DNA of 60,229 nt, taken from JACQXM01 sp964569425 (GTDB taxonomy: Bacteria; Planctomycetota; Phycisphaerae; UBA1845). The notes under the pieces were generated by a model. The model made no database searches. It had not been told where the DNA came from and saw only the letters and a program-made list of their open reading frames with translations. How positions within the stretch are numbered: position 1 is the stretch's first letter; each line of letters opens with the position of its first letter. Shown one piece after another: positions 1 to 8,422 of this stretch. Made by a program: the position numbers and the translations under genes. The DNA is taken from assembly GCA_964569425.1 (NCBI GenBank), contig CAZMVD010000012.1, positions 1-60,229 on the forward strand, read 5' to 3'.

Positions 1-84
1 GGAGAAACGGGTTTCGGTGTGCGAACCGGTCTTGTCGCACGAAATCTCAAACGTATCGCCATCCGAGGAGTCGGAAGAGCCCAT
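1..84 (-). CDS. Possible N-terminus of a leftward gene, cut by the left edge
   Basis: On the minus strand an ATG at 84 (another in frame at 90) opens a frame that stays open to the window edge, 28 codons. A GGGA purine run lies 5 nt upstream of the ATG at 84. The visible start is hydrophilic, with MGSSDSSDG followed by an EISCDKTGS stretch. It would be divergent from the VanZ-like gene. Family unknown; a chance open frame in high-GC DNA is quite possible. Confidence 0.3.
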   Translation of the reverse strand, partial: MGSSDSSDGDTFEISCDKTGSHTETRFS

Positions 85-161
85 GAGCATCCCGTCGCGT
101 GCGCCGGTATGCGTGCCGGTTTCGGCCGCCCCATTGTCGAGTCCGGCGTAAGGAGGTGGCG

Positions 162-581
162 GTGAGCACCTCTGCCGCCGTATCACCTGGCGCCCAACGG
201 AATCGTCGACGACGTCTGGTTGTAGCTTGGGTTGTTTATTGGTGTGTGCTCTTTGTGGTGACGCACATCCCGCCGCCGCGGATTGGTGTGCGCGTTCCGC
301 GCGGGAGCGATAAAGTCGCTCACTTTGTGCTGTACCTGGGGCTTTCGGTGCTCGGCGGATACGCCGTTCGCGCGGGGCGAACGTTAGCCGGGGGTCGATT
401 GGTCGGTTGGGCGGTGGTGTACCTGGTGTATGCCGGGCTGGATGAATGGCTGCAGTCTTTTGTGAGTCGGCACATGAGCCTGGGAGATTGGCTGGCCGAC
501 GCAGCGGGGGTTTTGGTGGGTACGGGCTGGCACCTCTGGGGGATTGCGTGCAGCCGTCGACGCGGGGCCGCGCCGACCTAG
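162..581 (+). CDS. VanZ-like family membrane protein
   Basis: A 139-residue protein of the VanZ-like family, small integral membrane proteins of uncertain general function; VanZ itself contributes to teicoplanin resistance. After a basic N-terminus (RNRRRR) come a first membrane segment, then the family signatures DKVAHFVLYLGL, the acidic YAGLDEWLQ stretch and SLGDWLADAAGV, with later hydrophobic helices. The start is set at GTG 162 because AGGAGG lies at 151-156 with a 5-nt spacer. An upstream in-frame start at 99 has no such site. No operon partner is apparent; the downstream regulator gene has its own candidate promoter. Confidence 0.85.
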   Translation: MSTSAAVSPGAQRNRRRRLVVAWVVYWCVLFVVTHIPPPRIGVRVPRGSDKVAHFVLYLGLSVLGGYAVRAGRTLAGGRLVGWAVVYLVYAGLDEWLQSFVSRHMSLGDWLADAAGVLVGTGWHLWGIACSRRRGAAPT

Positions 582-640
582 CGATGGCAGCCACCGGGGC
601 ATGTAACGATTGGTTAACAACGACGATTCTGTGCCGGGGT

Positions 641-669
641 TCGATACCCGGCGTCGATGCGAATATGAT
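641..669 (+). promoter_or_regulatory. Candidate sigma-70 promoter for the two-component operon
   Basis: TCGATA (641-646, 4/6 match to the -35 consensus), a 17-nt spacer, then TATGAT (664-669, 5/6 match to -10). Transcription would start near 676 and leave a leader of about 70 nt before the response-regulator ATG. A 6-bp hairpin (633-652) overlaps the -35. Based on hexamer matching only. Confidence 0.3.
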
Positions 670-748
670 ACAGTGTGGCGGGTCCCTGCCCGTTGGGGGT
701 GGATGGCCCGTCTGACTCGGTTGGTCCCCGCTTCGGCCTTTCAGGACT

Positions 749-1483
749 ATGGCCCGCAAACGAACCATTGTCGTCGTTGAGGATGAAGACGCGATCCGTC
801 GCGGCGTGGTCGACGTGCTGCGCCTGGCGGGCTATGAGCCTGTGGAGGCGGCCGACGGTGCGACCGGTCTTCAGGAGGCCCAGCGCGCGGGCGTGGATCT
901 GGTGCTGCTGGATCTGCTGCTGCCGAAGATGGATGGGTTGGACGTGTTGGCGGCGCTGCGGCGGGTGCAGCCGTCGTTGCCGGTGATTATTCTGACGGCG
1001 CGCGGCTCGGAGGACGATCGGGTGCGCGGGTTGCGGGGCGGGGCGGATGACTATGTGGTCAAGCCGTTCTCGGCGCGCGAGCTGCTGGCGCGGGTGGACG
1101 CGGTGTTGCGGCGCAGTCCGGAGCGTCCGGCCCCGGTGGTGCGGATTCGGGCGGGCGCCACGATGGTGGATTGCGCGCGGCGGGAGGTTTGCCGCGGGGA
1201 TGACGATCGGTCCACGCTTTCGGACATGGAAGCGAATATCTTACAGCGGCTGGCGGCCAACGCCGGTCGCTTTGTGACGCGGGAGGAGTTGCTCGCGGCG
1301 GTGTGGGGCATTCGCGACGGGGCGGTGGAAACCCGTGCGATTGATATGCACATTACGCGATTGCGGCAGAAGCTTCAGGGCCAGGGCGAGCCGGACGGTC
1401 CGGAGTGGATCGTGACGGTGCGCGGCAAGGGTTACATGCTCGGTCCGGACCTGGAAGTCCTGACCGAGTCGGCAGAAACGTGA
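749..1483 (+). CDS. OmpR/PhoB-family response regulator
   Basis: DNA-binding response regulator of 244 residues. The receiver domain (about 5-120) has the acidic pocket EDED at 11-14, the phospho-acceptor D55 in LLDLLLPKMDG, T83 in ILTAR and K105 in VVKPF. A winged-helix effector domain follows (about 132-235) with the closing GKGYML strand typical of OmpR/PhoB proteins. The stop codon overlaps the ATG of the downstream kinase (TGATG), so the pair is translationally coupled and almost certainly forms one phosphorelay. The stimulus and target genes cannot be read from the sequence. An AGGA lies only 2 nt before the ATG, a weak ribosome site. Confidence 0.96.
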   Translation: MARKRTIVVVEDEDAIRRGVVDVLRLAGYEPVEAADGATGLQEAQRAGVDLVLLDLLLPKMDGLDVLAALRRVQPSLPVIILTARGSEDDRVRGLRGGADDYVVKPFSARELLARVDAVLRRSPERPAPVVRIRAGATMVDCARREVCRGDDDRSTLSDMEANILQRLAANAGRFVTREELLAAVWGIRDGAVETRAIDMHITRLRQKLQGQGEPDGPEWIVTVRGKGYMLGPDLEVLTESAET

Positions 1484-3390
1484 TGACCAGTTCCCAACGC
1501 AGCAAGCTGGCCGCACTCGGGGTGTTCTTTCTGATCGCCGTACTGGTGATCGGCGGCATGGCCTGGGCGACGATCGTGACCTTCCGCCTGGCTGAAGTGG
1601 ATATTCGCGAGCAGCGTCGCTACCAGATCCGGCGTGCGGTGACCTCTCTCGATAAGTCGATGCAGTACCAGCTTCAACGTGAAATCGGGCGGCCGTATTC
1701 GGATTATGTAGAGGTTTTCACCACCGACATGCTGGCGGGGCTTTCGGTGGACGGCCGGATTGTGGATTGTAACGTGGGGTTTCGGCAATCGGAGATTTCG
1801 ATTTCGGGCCCGCCGCATGACTGGATCGAGTTGTACTTTCAGGTAGACGACGGGCGCTGGAGTTCTCCGCAGTCCGGGATAGACGATCCGACCACCAGTG
1901 GGAGCACTTCGCCTACGGTGCAACGGCTGCGCGAGACATTTGCCTGGCTGCAGGCGGAACTGCCCATGGTCCGGTTGTCGGAACGTGTGGCGCAAGCCAC
2001 GGCGCGAGATCGCACGCTGGCGGGTCGCGCGCCGCTCGAGTCGGAATCGCGCGTCGTGACCGTGTCGCAGCGGCTTTCGGCATCGCCGGGTGAAAGCGAT
2101 GCGATGCCGTCGCGGGATTACTGGCGGCGCAGCGTCAGCAAATTGACGGCACAGCTCGCATCCGTTCCCTCTCCGCAGTGTCTCCACCCGGAACTTCACG
2201 AGACGCAGCCCGCGGGGCTCGATTTCCAGGACAGTTTGGCGGAGTCGGATCACGGTGCGGCGCCTCAAGTATCGGCGGTCAGCGTCTCGCCTGAGCCGGC
2301 GGCGGTATTCTGGCTGGAGGATCCGCGGCGTGGGGGTGGAACCAAACTGCTGTTCGTTCGCACCGCGACGCGCGATGAGAAGCCCGTGTATCAGGGTTTT
2401 CTGGGCGACTGGTCGCGGCTAAAGGAAAGGCTGCTCGAGGAGATCGGCGATCTGCTTCCGTCCGCGGACTTGGAGCCGTTGGCGCGGGCGGACGTCGAGG
2501 ATGTGACACTTTGCGATACGGATATGACGTGGATTCCGGCGCGGCTGAAGGTGCCGGAGGCGACCGTCACGGTGGAACGAGCGGCGTGGCGGCAGGTGGG
2601 TGGTACGCTGATTTCCAGTTGGCTGGCGGCGGTGGTGGTGCTGGGGATGGCCGGATGGGGGGTACGGAACCTGGTGGCACTGACCGAGCGGCGCATGCAG
2701 TTTGCCTATGCGGTGACGCACGAGCTGCGCACCCCGCTGACGACCTTTCGGCTTTATTCCGACATGCTCTCTTCGGGCATGGTGCCGGAGGAATCGAAAG
2801 AACAGTACCTGACCACGTTGAACCACGAGTCGGAGCGGCTGACCAGCCTGGTGGAGAGCGTGTTGGAATACGCGCGGCTGGAAAACCACAAGGTGCGTCT
2901 GAACCCGACGACCATGACGGCCGGGGCGCTGCGCGACCGCATCGCTGAAACGCTCGAACGCCGCTGCCGCGATTGCGAGCTGGAAGCGCGAATGGTCAAC
3001 GAAGTTCCGCCCGAGCTGCCGTTGCGTCTGGACGCTGACGTCGTCAGCCAGATTGCCGGGGTGCTGATTAACAACTCCTGCCGCCATACCCGCGGAAAGA
3101 CGCCGGGGGTGGTCATGGCCCGGATGAGCATCGAAGGGGAGCGGCTGCACGTGGATGTGATCGACACCGGACCGGGGATCGACCGGTCGGACGCGCGCGT
3201 CATTTTCAAACCCTTCCGGCGCGGCCGGCAAGCGGATTCGGTGGCCCAAGGCGGTGTGGGGCTCGGTTTGGCATTGGCCCGCAACTGGGCCCGGCTGTTG
3301 AACGGAAGCCTGGAATTGGCCGCGCGGCGCCACGGTGAGCTGGGCGGGGCACATTTTCGCCTGACCGTTCCCACTTCGACTCCCGCATAA
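1483..3390 (+). CDS. Membrane sensor histidine kinase
   Basis: Sensor kinase partner of the preceding regulator, 635 residues from the ATG that overlaps the regulator stop; an open frame continues upstream from 1405 inside the regulator gene and is not needed. A transmembrane helix near the N-terminus, a long non-catalytic region of roughly 350 residues presumably outside the membrane, and a second helix ending about residue 395 precede the transmitter. The H box reads THELRTPL with H413 as predicted phospho-acceptor. The N box has INNSCRHT, G1 is DTGPGID, the F box is IFKPFRRG and G2 is GVGLGLALA. The sensor region resembles no domain I recognise, so the ligand is unknown. Confidence 0.95.
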   Translation: MTSSQRSKLAALGVFFLIAVLVIGGMAWATIVTFRLAEVDIREQRRYQIRRAVTSLDKSMQYQLQREIGRPYSDYVEVFTTDMLAGLSVDGRIVDCNVGFRQSEISISGPPHDWIELYFQVDDGRWSSPQSGIDDPTTSGSTSPTVQRLRETFAWLQAELPMVRLSERVAQATARDRTLAGRAPLESESRVVTVSQRLSASPGESDAMPSRDYWRRSVSKLTAQLASVPSPQCLHPELHETQPAGLDFQDSLAESDHGAAPQVSAVSVSPEPAAVFWLEDPRRGGGTKLLFVRTATRDEKPVYQGFLGDWSRLKERLLEEIGDLLPSADLEPLARADVEDVTLCDTDMTWIPARLKVPEATVTVERAAWRQVGGTLISSWLAAVVVLGMAGWGVRNLVALTERRMQFAYAVTHELRTPLTTFRLYSDMLSSGMVPEESKEQYLTTLNHESERLTSLVESVLEYARLENHKVRLNPTTMTAGALRDRIAETLERRCRDCELEARMVNEVPPELPLRLDADVVSQIAGVLINNSCRHTRGKTPGVVMARMSIEGERLHVDVIDTGPGIDRSDARVIFKPFRRGRQADSVAQGGVGLGLALARNWARLLNGSLELAARRHGELGGAHFRLTVPTSTPA

Positions 3391-3633
3391 CGTTGCCAAA
3401 TGAGTCTGCGGGCGGCCCGTTGGGGGGATCGGTCACGGCCGGATACGGTCCGATCCGGGGCCGGAGGCCGGAATGCCCTTGAAGATTCTCGACAAGGCGG
3501 GTCAAGAAAACACTCCCCTTTGGAACCGGCGGCGCGATACAATAACGAGTCGGGAGAATCGAATGGGCAGGAGGGGACTTTGAATTCCCGGTTGCCGGCC
3601 TGGCCGACTCCCGCGTGCCGGAGACATTGTCAC

Positions 3634-5391
3634 ATGCTTACCGCGAAGTTTGATCCACAGCCGTTTTTCCGCCGGACGGAACACGTGGCGCTGCACGTCG
3701 CGGCCGATGAGGTGTTCGGGCTGCTGACCCGGTCGCTGGACCTGCCCGGCGTCTGGGCGGCACTGGTCAAGCGCGACACGGGCGACTATGGCGTGGTGCC
3801 GAGCGGCGCGCGGGTGAACGGCAGCGACGCCGAAGACGTGCTCTTTGTGCGTACCACGCCGGTCGAAGTGGCGTTGACGGAGACGGGGCTGCGCAGCCGC
3901 GATCACTTCGAGTGTGTGGCCGAGGTACGGGCCGGCGTCTGCGTGGTGCCGCAGCGCAGTGAGCTGATATCCTTTCACAAGCGGATTCTGGGCAGCCACC
4001 GGGTGGCCAAGGACGAGACGATCGCCCGCTATCTCCAGCCGGCCGCGCGCGAAGCCCTGGCCCGGTTTGCCGCCGAGAATGACGCCGAGGCGCTGGTGGA
4101 TTCGTCGCGCGCGGGTGCGGCCGGGGTGGTGCGCCAGGCGCTGGAGGCTGCGTGTTTCGCCGCGGGGTTGGCGCTGGAAAGCGCGCCGGTTGTGCGGTTT
4201 ACCTCGGAGGGCGTTACGCAGGTTCAGCGAACCGCGGCTGAGTCGGCGCGGCGCCGTGCGGAACACGAAGTCGCGCGTGAACTCCACGAGTCGGTGCGGC
4301 AGTCGCAAGCCGAGCACCTCGATCATCTCTCGTCGCTGCTGGCACGGCTTCAGGAACTGTCGCGTACTTCGCCCGGCATCGAACTTCCGGAGCTGATTCG
4401 CACCTTTTCGGAGCGTGAGCGTGGTCAGTTGTACGAAGCGCTCTTCGCCTCGGAGACGCCGCGGGCGCGCACGCAGTGGATCGTCGTCGCCGCTGCCGAG
4501 GAGCTGCTGTACTTTGATCCGCGGCAACTCACGAGTCCGGTGCGGCGATTGCGAGTGGACGGCGCCGCCGGGCCGGTGCGCTCGGTGCGGTCGGTCAGGC
4601 AGGCGGACGGCACGCAGGTCCTCCTGCTCGGCGCCGCCCGGGGTGTGTATCGCCTGCCGCTTCTCAGTGAGGGGCCCGACCTGACCTGGCTGGTGGCGAA
4701 CGCCCCGCCGGTGCGCGGGGGGTTTAATGCCGCGGTGCTGGTGGACGACCGGCTCATCGCGACCCACTCGGAACTGGGGCTGCATGAATGGGTGCCGGGG
4801 AAACCGGATCGCAGCAATCCGCTATTTGCGGCGCAGACCCGAAACGCCCGCGCCGTACGTGACGTTGAATATTTTGCCGGAGACCTGTACTGCTCCATCG
4901 ATGATCGGGTGATTCGCTGGCCGGCCACGGAGCGTGCGGAGCAGCCGGCGGCCGAGTACCACGCATCGGATACCGTCACGGCCGTCTGTCCGGCAGCTCA
5001 AGGTCTGTTCGTTGGAACCAGCGATGGTGATGTGCTCTTCTGGGCCGACGCCGCCGGCGAACCTCGAGTATTGCATCGTGGTGCGAAGCGGGCGGTCGAG
5101 TCATTGCATGTGGTTCACACGCACGGCGTGCGACGATTGCTGTTCACGGATACGACGCCGCACGTGCATGCGCGGGTTCTGGACGACAGTTTCGCGTGTC
5201 GTTACGAGGCGGGCGGCCAAACGTTGCGCCGGGTCGAAGCCGCGGAAGATGTGCTGGTGGCCATCAACGAGTTACGCGACCGCCTGATCTGCTGGTCGCC
5301 GGGCAAGCCCGACAAGCCGCAGGCGGTGATTCCGATCGCGGCCATGACCGGGCATTCGGTGCAGGATATCTGTCTGGTCGGCGAAGCGTAG
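3634..5391 (+). CDS. SPFH-like / coiled-coil / beta-propeller-like protein
   Basis: A 585-residue protein of unclear function. The first 200 residues look like an SPFH (band 7) core: alternating strands ending in HFECVAEVRAGV, then a helix-rich part with the ARFAAEND and VRQALEAAC segments usual before the coiled coil in these proteins. An Arg/Glu-rich coiled coil (about 195-265) follows. The last 310 residues repeat a strand pattern with short V-L-hydrophobic-G turns, for example GLFVGTSDGDVLFW, resembling a WD40/PQQ-type propeller. No signal peptide or membrane helix is obvious. The start is chosen at ATG 3634 with GGAGA at 3620-3624; the frame is open upstream to 3400 but has no site there. 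Domain calls are by eye. Confidence 0.6.
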   Translation: MLTAKFDPQPFFRRTEHVALHVAADEVFGLLTRSLDLPGVWAALVKRDTGDYGVVPSGARVNGSDAEDVLFVRTTPVEVALTETGLRSRDHFECVAEVRAGVCVVPQRSELISFHKRILGSHRVAKDETIARYLQPAAREALARFAAENDAEALVDSSRAGAAGVVRQALEAACFAAGLALESAPVVRFTSEGVTQVQRTAAESARRRAEHEVARELHESVRQSQAEHLDHLSSLLARLQELSRTSPGIELPELIRTFSERERGQLYEALFASETPRARTQWIVVAAAEELLYFDPRQLTSPVRRLRVDGAAGPVRSVRSVRQADGTQVLLLGAARGVYRLPLLSEGPDLTWLVANAPPVRGGFNAAVLVDDRLIATHSELGLHEWVPGKPDRSNPLFAAQTRNARAVRDVEYFAGDLYCSIDDRVIRWPATERAEQPAAEYHASDTVTAVCPAAQGLFVGTSDGDVLFWADAAGEPRVLHRGAKRAVESLHVVHTHGVRRLLFTDTTPHVHARVLDDSFACRYEAGGQTLRRVEAAEDVLVAINELRDRLICWSPGKPDKPQAVIPIAAMTGHSVQDICLVGEA

Positions 5392-5476
5392 CGCCGTGAG
5401 ACGGGGCCGGGGTGCGGATTGCCTACGGCAAACGACGGCGTCGGCGACGGGGGGGCGTTGACGGGCGGCGCCCGCT

Positions 5477-6601
5477 CTACGCGGTGACTTTTTCGGGCAC
5501 GGCGAGCCGCGTGCTGAGTCGCGCGGCGCGGGCACCGGCGCGGCGCACGGTACGCGACGCGGTGATGCGCGGTCGGGCCAACTCGCTCGGCGACTCGTAG
5601 AAGCTGCCCATGTTGCGCAGGCGGTCCTGCCGCCGGGCGATCAGCGAATCGGGCGAGAGGCGCTTGAGTTCGCCCAGCGAATCGGTGATGTACTTCTGCA
5701 GGGATGCCGCGGCGGTCTCGGGTTCGCGGTGCGCTCCCCCCAGCGGCTCGGGAATGACTTCATCAATCAGATCGAGGCGCAGGAGTTCGGGCGCGGTCAA
5801 GCGAAGCGCTTCGGCGGCAAGCTGGCGATGTTCCGCCGTTTTCCAGAGAATGGCGGCGCACCCTTCGGGCGAGATGACCGAATAGAACGAATGCTGGAAC
5901 ATGGCCACGCGGTCGCCGACGCCCAATCCCAGGGCACCGCCGCTTCCGCCTTCGCCGATGACCACGCATACGACCGGGGTTCGCAACCGGGCCATTTCCA
6001 TGAGGTTGACGGCAATGGCGTAGCCGATGCCCCGCTCCTCGGCTCCGATGCCGGGGTAGGCACCTTGCGTGTCGATGAGGCAGACCACGGGCAGTCCGAA
6101 TTTCTCGGCGAGCTTCATTTTCTGAAGTGCCTTGCGGTACCCTTCCGGATGGGCGCAACCGAAGTTGCAGGCGACGCGCTCCTTGATGTCCTTGCCCTTG
6201 TTGTGGCCGATGACCATGACCTTGTGTGCGTCCGCCCCCTCGCCGATGCGTGCGAAGCCGGAGATGATGGCTTTGTCATCTCCAAACTGGCGATCACCGT
6301 AGAGTTCGCAGAAATCTCGAAAGACGAGGCGGAGGTAGTCGGTGGTTAACGGTCGATGGGGATGGCGCGCCACCAGGACTGTTTCCCATGCGGTCAGGCT
6401 TGAATAGAGGCGTTTCATGGTGGCCCGGAAGCGAGCCTTCTGGCGGCGAATGTCGGCCGCATGGTCGCGCCCCGTGACGGTCTGCTCGCGTTCCAATTCG
6501 TCGATGTCGTGCTGGATCCGCAGGAGTGGTTTCTCGAATTCCAGAAACGGGCCCCGCTGAATCGAACCTGAATTTGGAACCGCTATTGAATCATTGGCCA
6601 T
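5477..6601 (-). CDS. accA: Acetyl-CoA carboxylase carboxyltransferase subunit alpha
   Basis: Alpha subunit of the carboxyltransferase that moves the carboxyl group from biotin on BCCP to acetyl-CoA, giving malonyl-CoA for fatty acid synthesis. The family pattern is complete: an N-terminal helical FLEFEKPLL segment, RHPHRPLTTDY, FGDDKAIISGFARI, the HNKGKDIKERVACNFG stretch, HPEGYRKALQ, DTQGAYPGIGAEERG and GEGGSGGALGLGVGDRV. At 374 residues it is longer than the usual roughly 320, with about 40 extra Arg/Ala-rich residues at the C-terminus. The beta subunit accD is not in this window, which is common. No strong ribosome site is seen before the ATG. Confidence 0.97.
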   Translation of the reverse strand: MANDSIAVPNSGSIQRGPFLEFEKPLLRIQHDIDELEREQTVTGRDHAADIRRQKARFRATMKRLYSSLTAWETVLVARHPHRPLTTDYLRLVFRDFCELYGDRQFGDDKAIISGFARIGEGADAHKVMVIGHNKGKDIKERVACNFGCAHPEGYRKALQKMKLAEKFGLPVVCLIDTQGAYPGIGAEERGIGYAIAVNLMEMARLRTPVVCVVIGEGGSGGALGLGVGDRVAMFQHSFYSVISPEGCAAILWKTAEHRQLAAEALRLTAPELLRLDLIDEVIPEPLGGAHREPETAAASLQKYITDSLGELKRLSPDSLIARRQDRLRNMGSFYESPSELARPRITASRTVRRAGARAARLSTRLAVPEKVTA

Positions 6602-6717
6602 ATTGTTATGAACTCATCAGGAACTTACCGACGGCGATCAAACATTCACCGCCTTAAGCGCCATTCCCAGGTTGGCACCGCAAACTACCCCGCGCCACGG
6701 GTCGCGGTCGAACATCT

Positions 6718-6745
6718 AGGATACACGATCTTCGGGGTCCGGCAA
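6718..6745 (-). promoter_or_regulatory. Candidate promoter for accA
   Basis: Read on the minus strand: TTGCCG (6745-6740, 4/6 to -35), a 16-nt spacer, then TATCCT (6723-6718, 4/6 to -10), in the 261-nt space upstream of accA. The leader would be about 110 nt. Weak matches; tentative. Confidence 0.28.
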
Positions 6746-6862
6746 GGAAAACCTTGACCAAACGCCCACAAAGTTGTGCGATTTCGTTTATAGGACGCAC
6801 CCGTTTATTCGTAACATAGCCAAGAACAATAGGTTAGATAAACGGCCGCGATTCTGAACTTT

Positions 6863-8047
6863 TCAGTTACCACTGGATCTCAAGTCGTTACACGCCTGTT
6901 CCAAGAGCGAAGAGACCTCGCGAAGCACCTCCTGTTCGTGGAGCCGGCGATGGGTGATGCTCCCCAGCAGACCATTCAGGTCGCGCAGGATCAGCCGGCG
7001 CCTTTGAGCCAGCGGCTCATTCGCCTCGACCATATACGAGGGCTCCACCTTCGGGGATGCAGTCCCGTTCTTTCCAAGACGCTGGTCAAGGGCGTGAGTG
7101 AGTGCCGATAACCTGGCTCCTTCACCGGGATGGGTTTTCTCCACTCCGCGCGCGGCTACCCGAATCCGCAACGTTACGTCCTCCAGAAAAGTACGAGAGG
7201 CGGCGTGGCGGAGGGCACCATCAGGCATCAGTCGGGCAGCAACCTCGACGAAATCTTCATTCGCAACAAGGGCTGGAATTCCGCACGACGATTCAGAGGA
7301 CCGCGGGGTTTCAACCACGGTGTTTGATTCCGGGGTCGGCGGAAAAACCGGGCCTGACGAATCTGTTTGTGGCGCGGTTGGCGGAACTTCGACGACGACG
7401 TGTGATGGTTCTTCCGAAGCCGTCTGTCCGGACTTGTCGACGGGCGGGATCGGGGGCGAGTCTGGTTGTGAAGGGGCCAAAGGGTCGGCGGCGGGAACGC
7501 GCACGGCAAGTTGAAGTTCGACGCCCTCCTCCGCCCGGTCATGCGCGGCGGGGATCCTGTAGACCTCGGTCATTGGCCCGACTGGTTGGAATCCATGTTC
7601 CTGGGCCCAGTCTACCATCCGGGCGTACTGTCTTGCGGTGTGCGCGAAGAGGCCGGGAACGTGGACGACGGCGGCGAGTTCTTCCGGTCGGTCCTCCAGC
7701 ACATCCGGCGGGGTCACGGTCATTTCGCGGTCGGTGAGGTAGAAACCCACCTGGGCGTGCAGGGATTGGGCAGGTACGGCGCCCGGGTTGTCGAGGAATC
7801 GGATGAACATGGGGCCCTGGTCCGCCTCCGCCGCCATTCTTTCGCGCATCAACGTAAAGACCGGTCCGAGGGACCAATAGGGTCCGACATGCTCACGGTA
7901 CACCACACGCGTGGGTGGAAGCGTTCGCAGCGAGATTGGCGTTTCCGGAGGCTTGTTGGGCACATCGGCCATAGCGGTTCGGCCCGGCCGACGGCCGGAA
8001 ATCGGGATCGCCACCAGTAAGACTAATAGGATGTGAATGGCCCGCAC
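6863..8047 (-). CDS. Exported protein with GyrI-like (effector-binding) domain
   Basis: A 394-residue protein with an N-terminal export signal (HILLVLLVAIPISG) followed by a GyrI-like small-molecule-binding domain over about residues 35-175. The evidence is the VVYREHVGPYW start, the IRFLDNP strand, AQVGFYLTD and the closing GPMTEVYRIP and ELQLAV strands of the SOUL/GyrI fold. A Pro/Ser/Thr-rich linker and a C-terminal helical region of unknown type (about 270-394) follow. GTG 8047 is preferred because GGAGG lies 10 nt upstream; an in-frame TTG at 8089 would add 14 residues. Most GyrI-like domains are cytoplasmic, so the signal peptide is unusual. The ligand is unknown. Confidence 0.75.
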   Translation of the reverse strand: MRAIHILLVLLVAIPISGRRPGRTAMADVPNKPPETPISLRTLPPTRVVYREHVGPYWSLGPVFTLMRERMAAEADQGPMFIRFLDNPGAVPAQSLHAQVGFYLTDREMTVTPPDVLEDRPEELAAVVHVPGLFAHTARQYARMVDWAQEHGFQPVGPMTEVYRIPAAHDRAEEGVELQLAVRVPAADPLAPSQPDSPPIPPVDKSGQTASEEPSHVVVEVPPTAPQTDSSGPVFPPTPESNTVVETPRSSESSCGIPALVANEDFVEVAARLMPDGALRHAASRTFLEDVTLRIRVAARGVEKTHPGEGARLSALTHALDQRLGKNGTASPKVEPSYMVEANEPLAQRRRLILRDLNGLLGSITHRRLHEQEVLREVSSLLEQACNDLRSSGN

Positions 8048-8242
8048 GGCAGCGTTACCTCCATGGGTTCGAGGGACATGTATTGACAACTGGAAGATAA
8101 TTCACTTCGAGCCCTGGGCCAAGTGACCACGGTTCAGGCTGCAAGGCCGGCGGCCGGAACGTCGTTTTTGATACAATGGGGGCAACTTCTTGAATTCTAC
8201 AGACGTATACCCACGTTCATCGTGCCCGGTTCGGCTCTTATC

Positions 8243-8271
8243 TTGAGGGGCGCGCGCCCAGGCACTATAAC
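8243..8271 (+). promoter_or_regulatory. Candidate sigma-70 promoter for the CNNM/CBS gene
   Basis: TTGAGG (8243-8248, 4/6), a 17-nt spacer and TATAAC (8266-8271, 5/6) lie in the 375-nt divergent space between the GyrI-like gene and the CNNM/CBS gene, giving a leader of about 145 nt. Apart from this pair and a separate TACAAT box at 8172-8177, I see nothing else in that space. Confidence 0.42.
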
Positions 8272-8422
8272 CATCGACGACAGGTTTTGAGTTTGGAGCG
8301 CGATCCGAGGGCTGAGGCCGGCCGTCGGCACGTAACCTGGCAGTGTTTGCCGTGAGGCTGGGATTTCGAACGCAGGACTGCCGCGGCGTTACCCATCGCA
8401 TTCCCCGCAGGAGACCGTATCG

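Noticed and set aside
582..660. tRNA-like GGTTCGATACC segment (T-arm lookalike) at 633-652
   Set aside because: The hairpin pairs as 6 bp with an 8-nt loop, not a 5-bp stem with a 7-nt T loop, and no acceptor stem or anticodon arm can be formed with the flanking bases.
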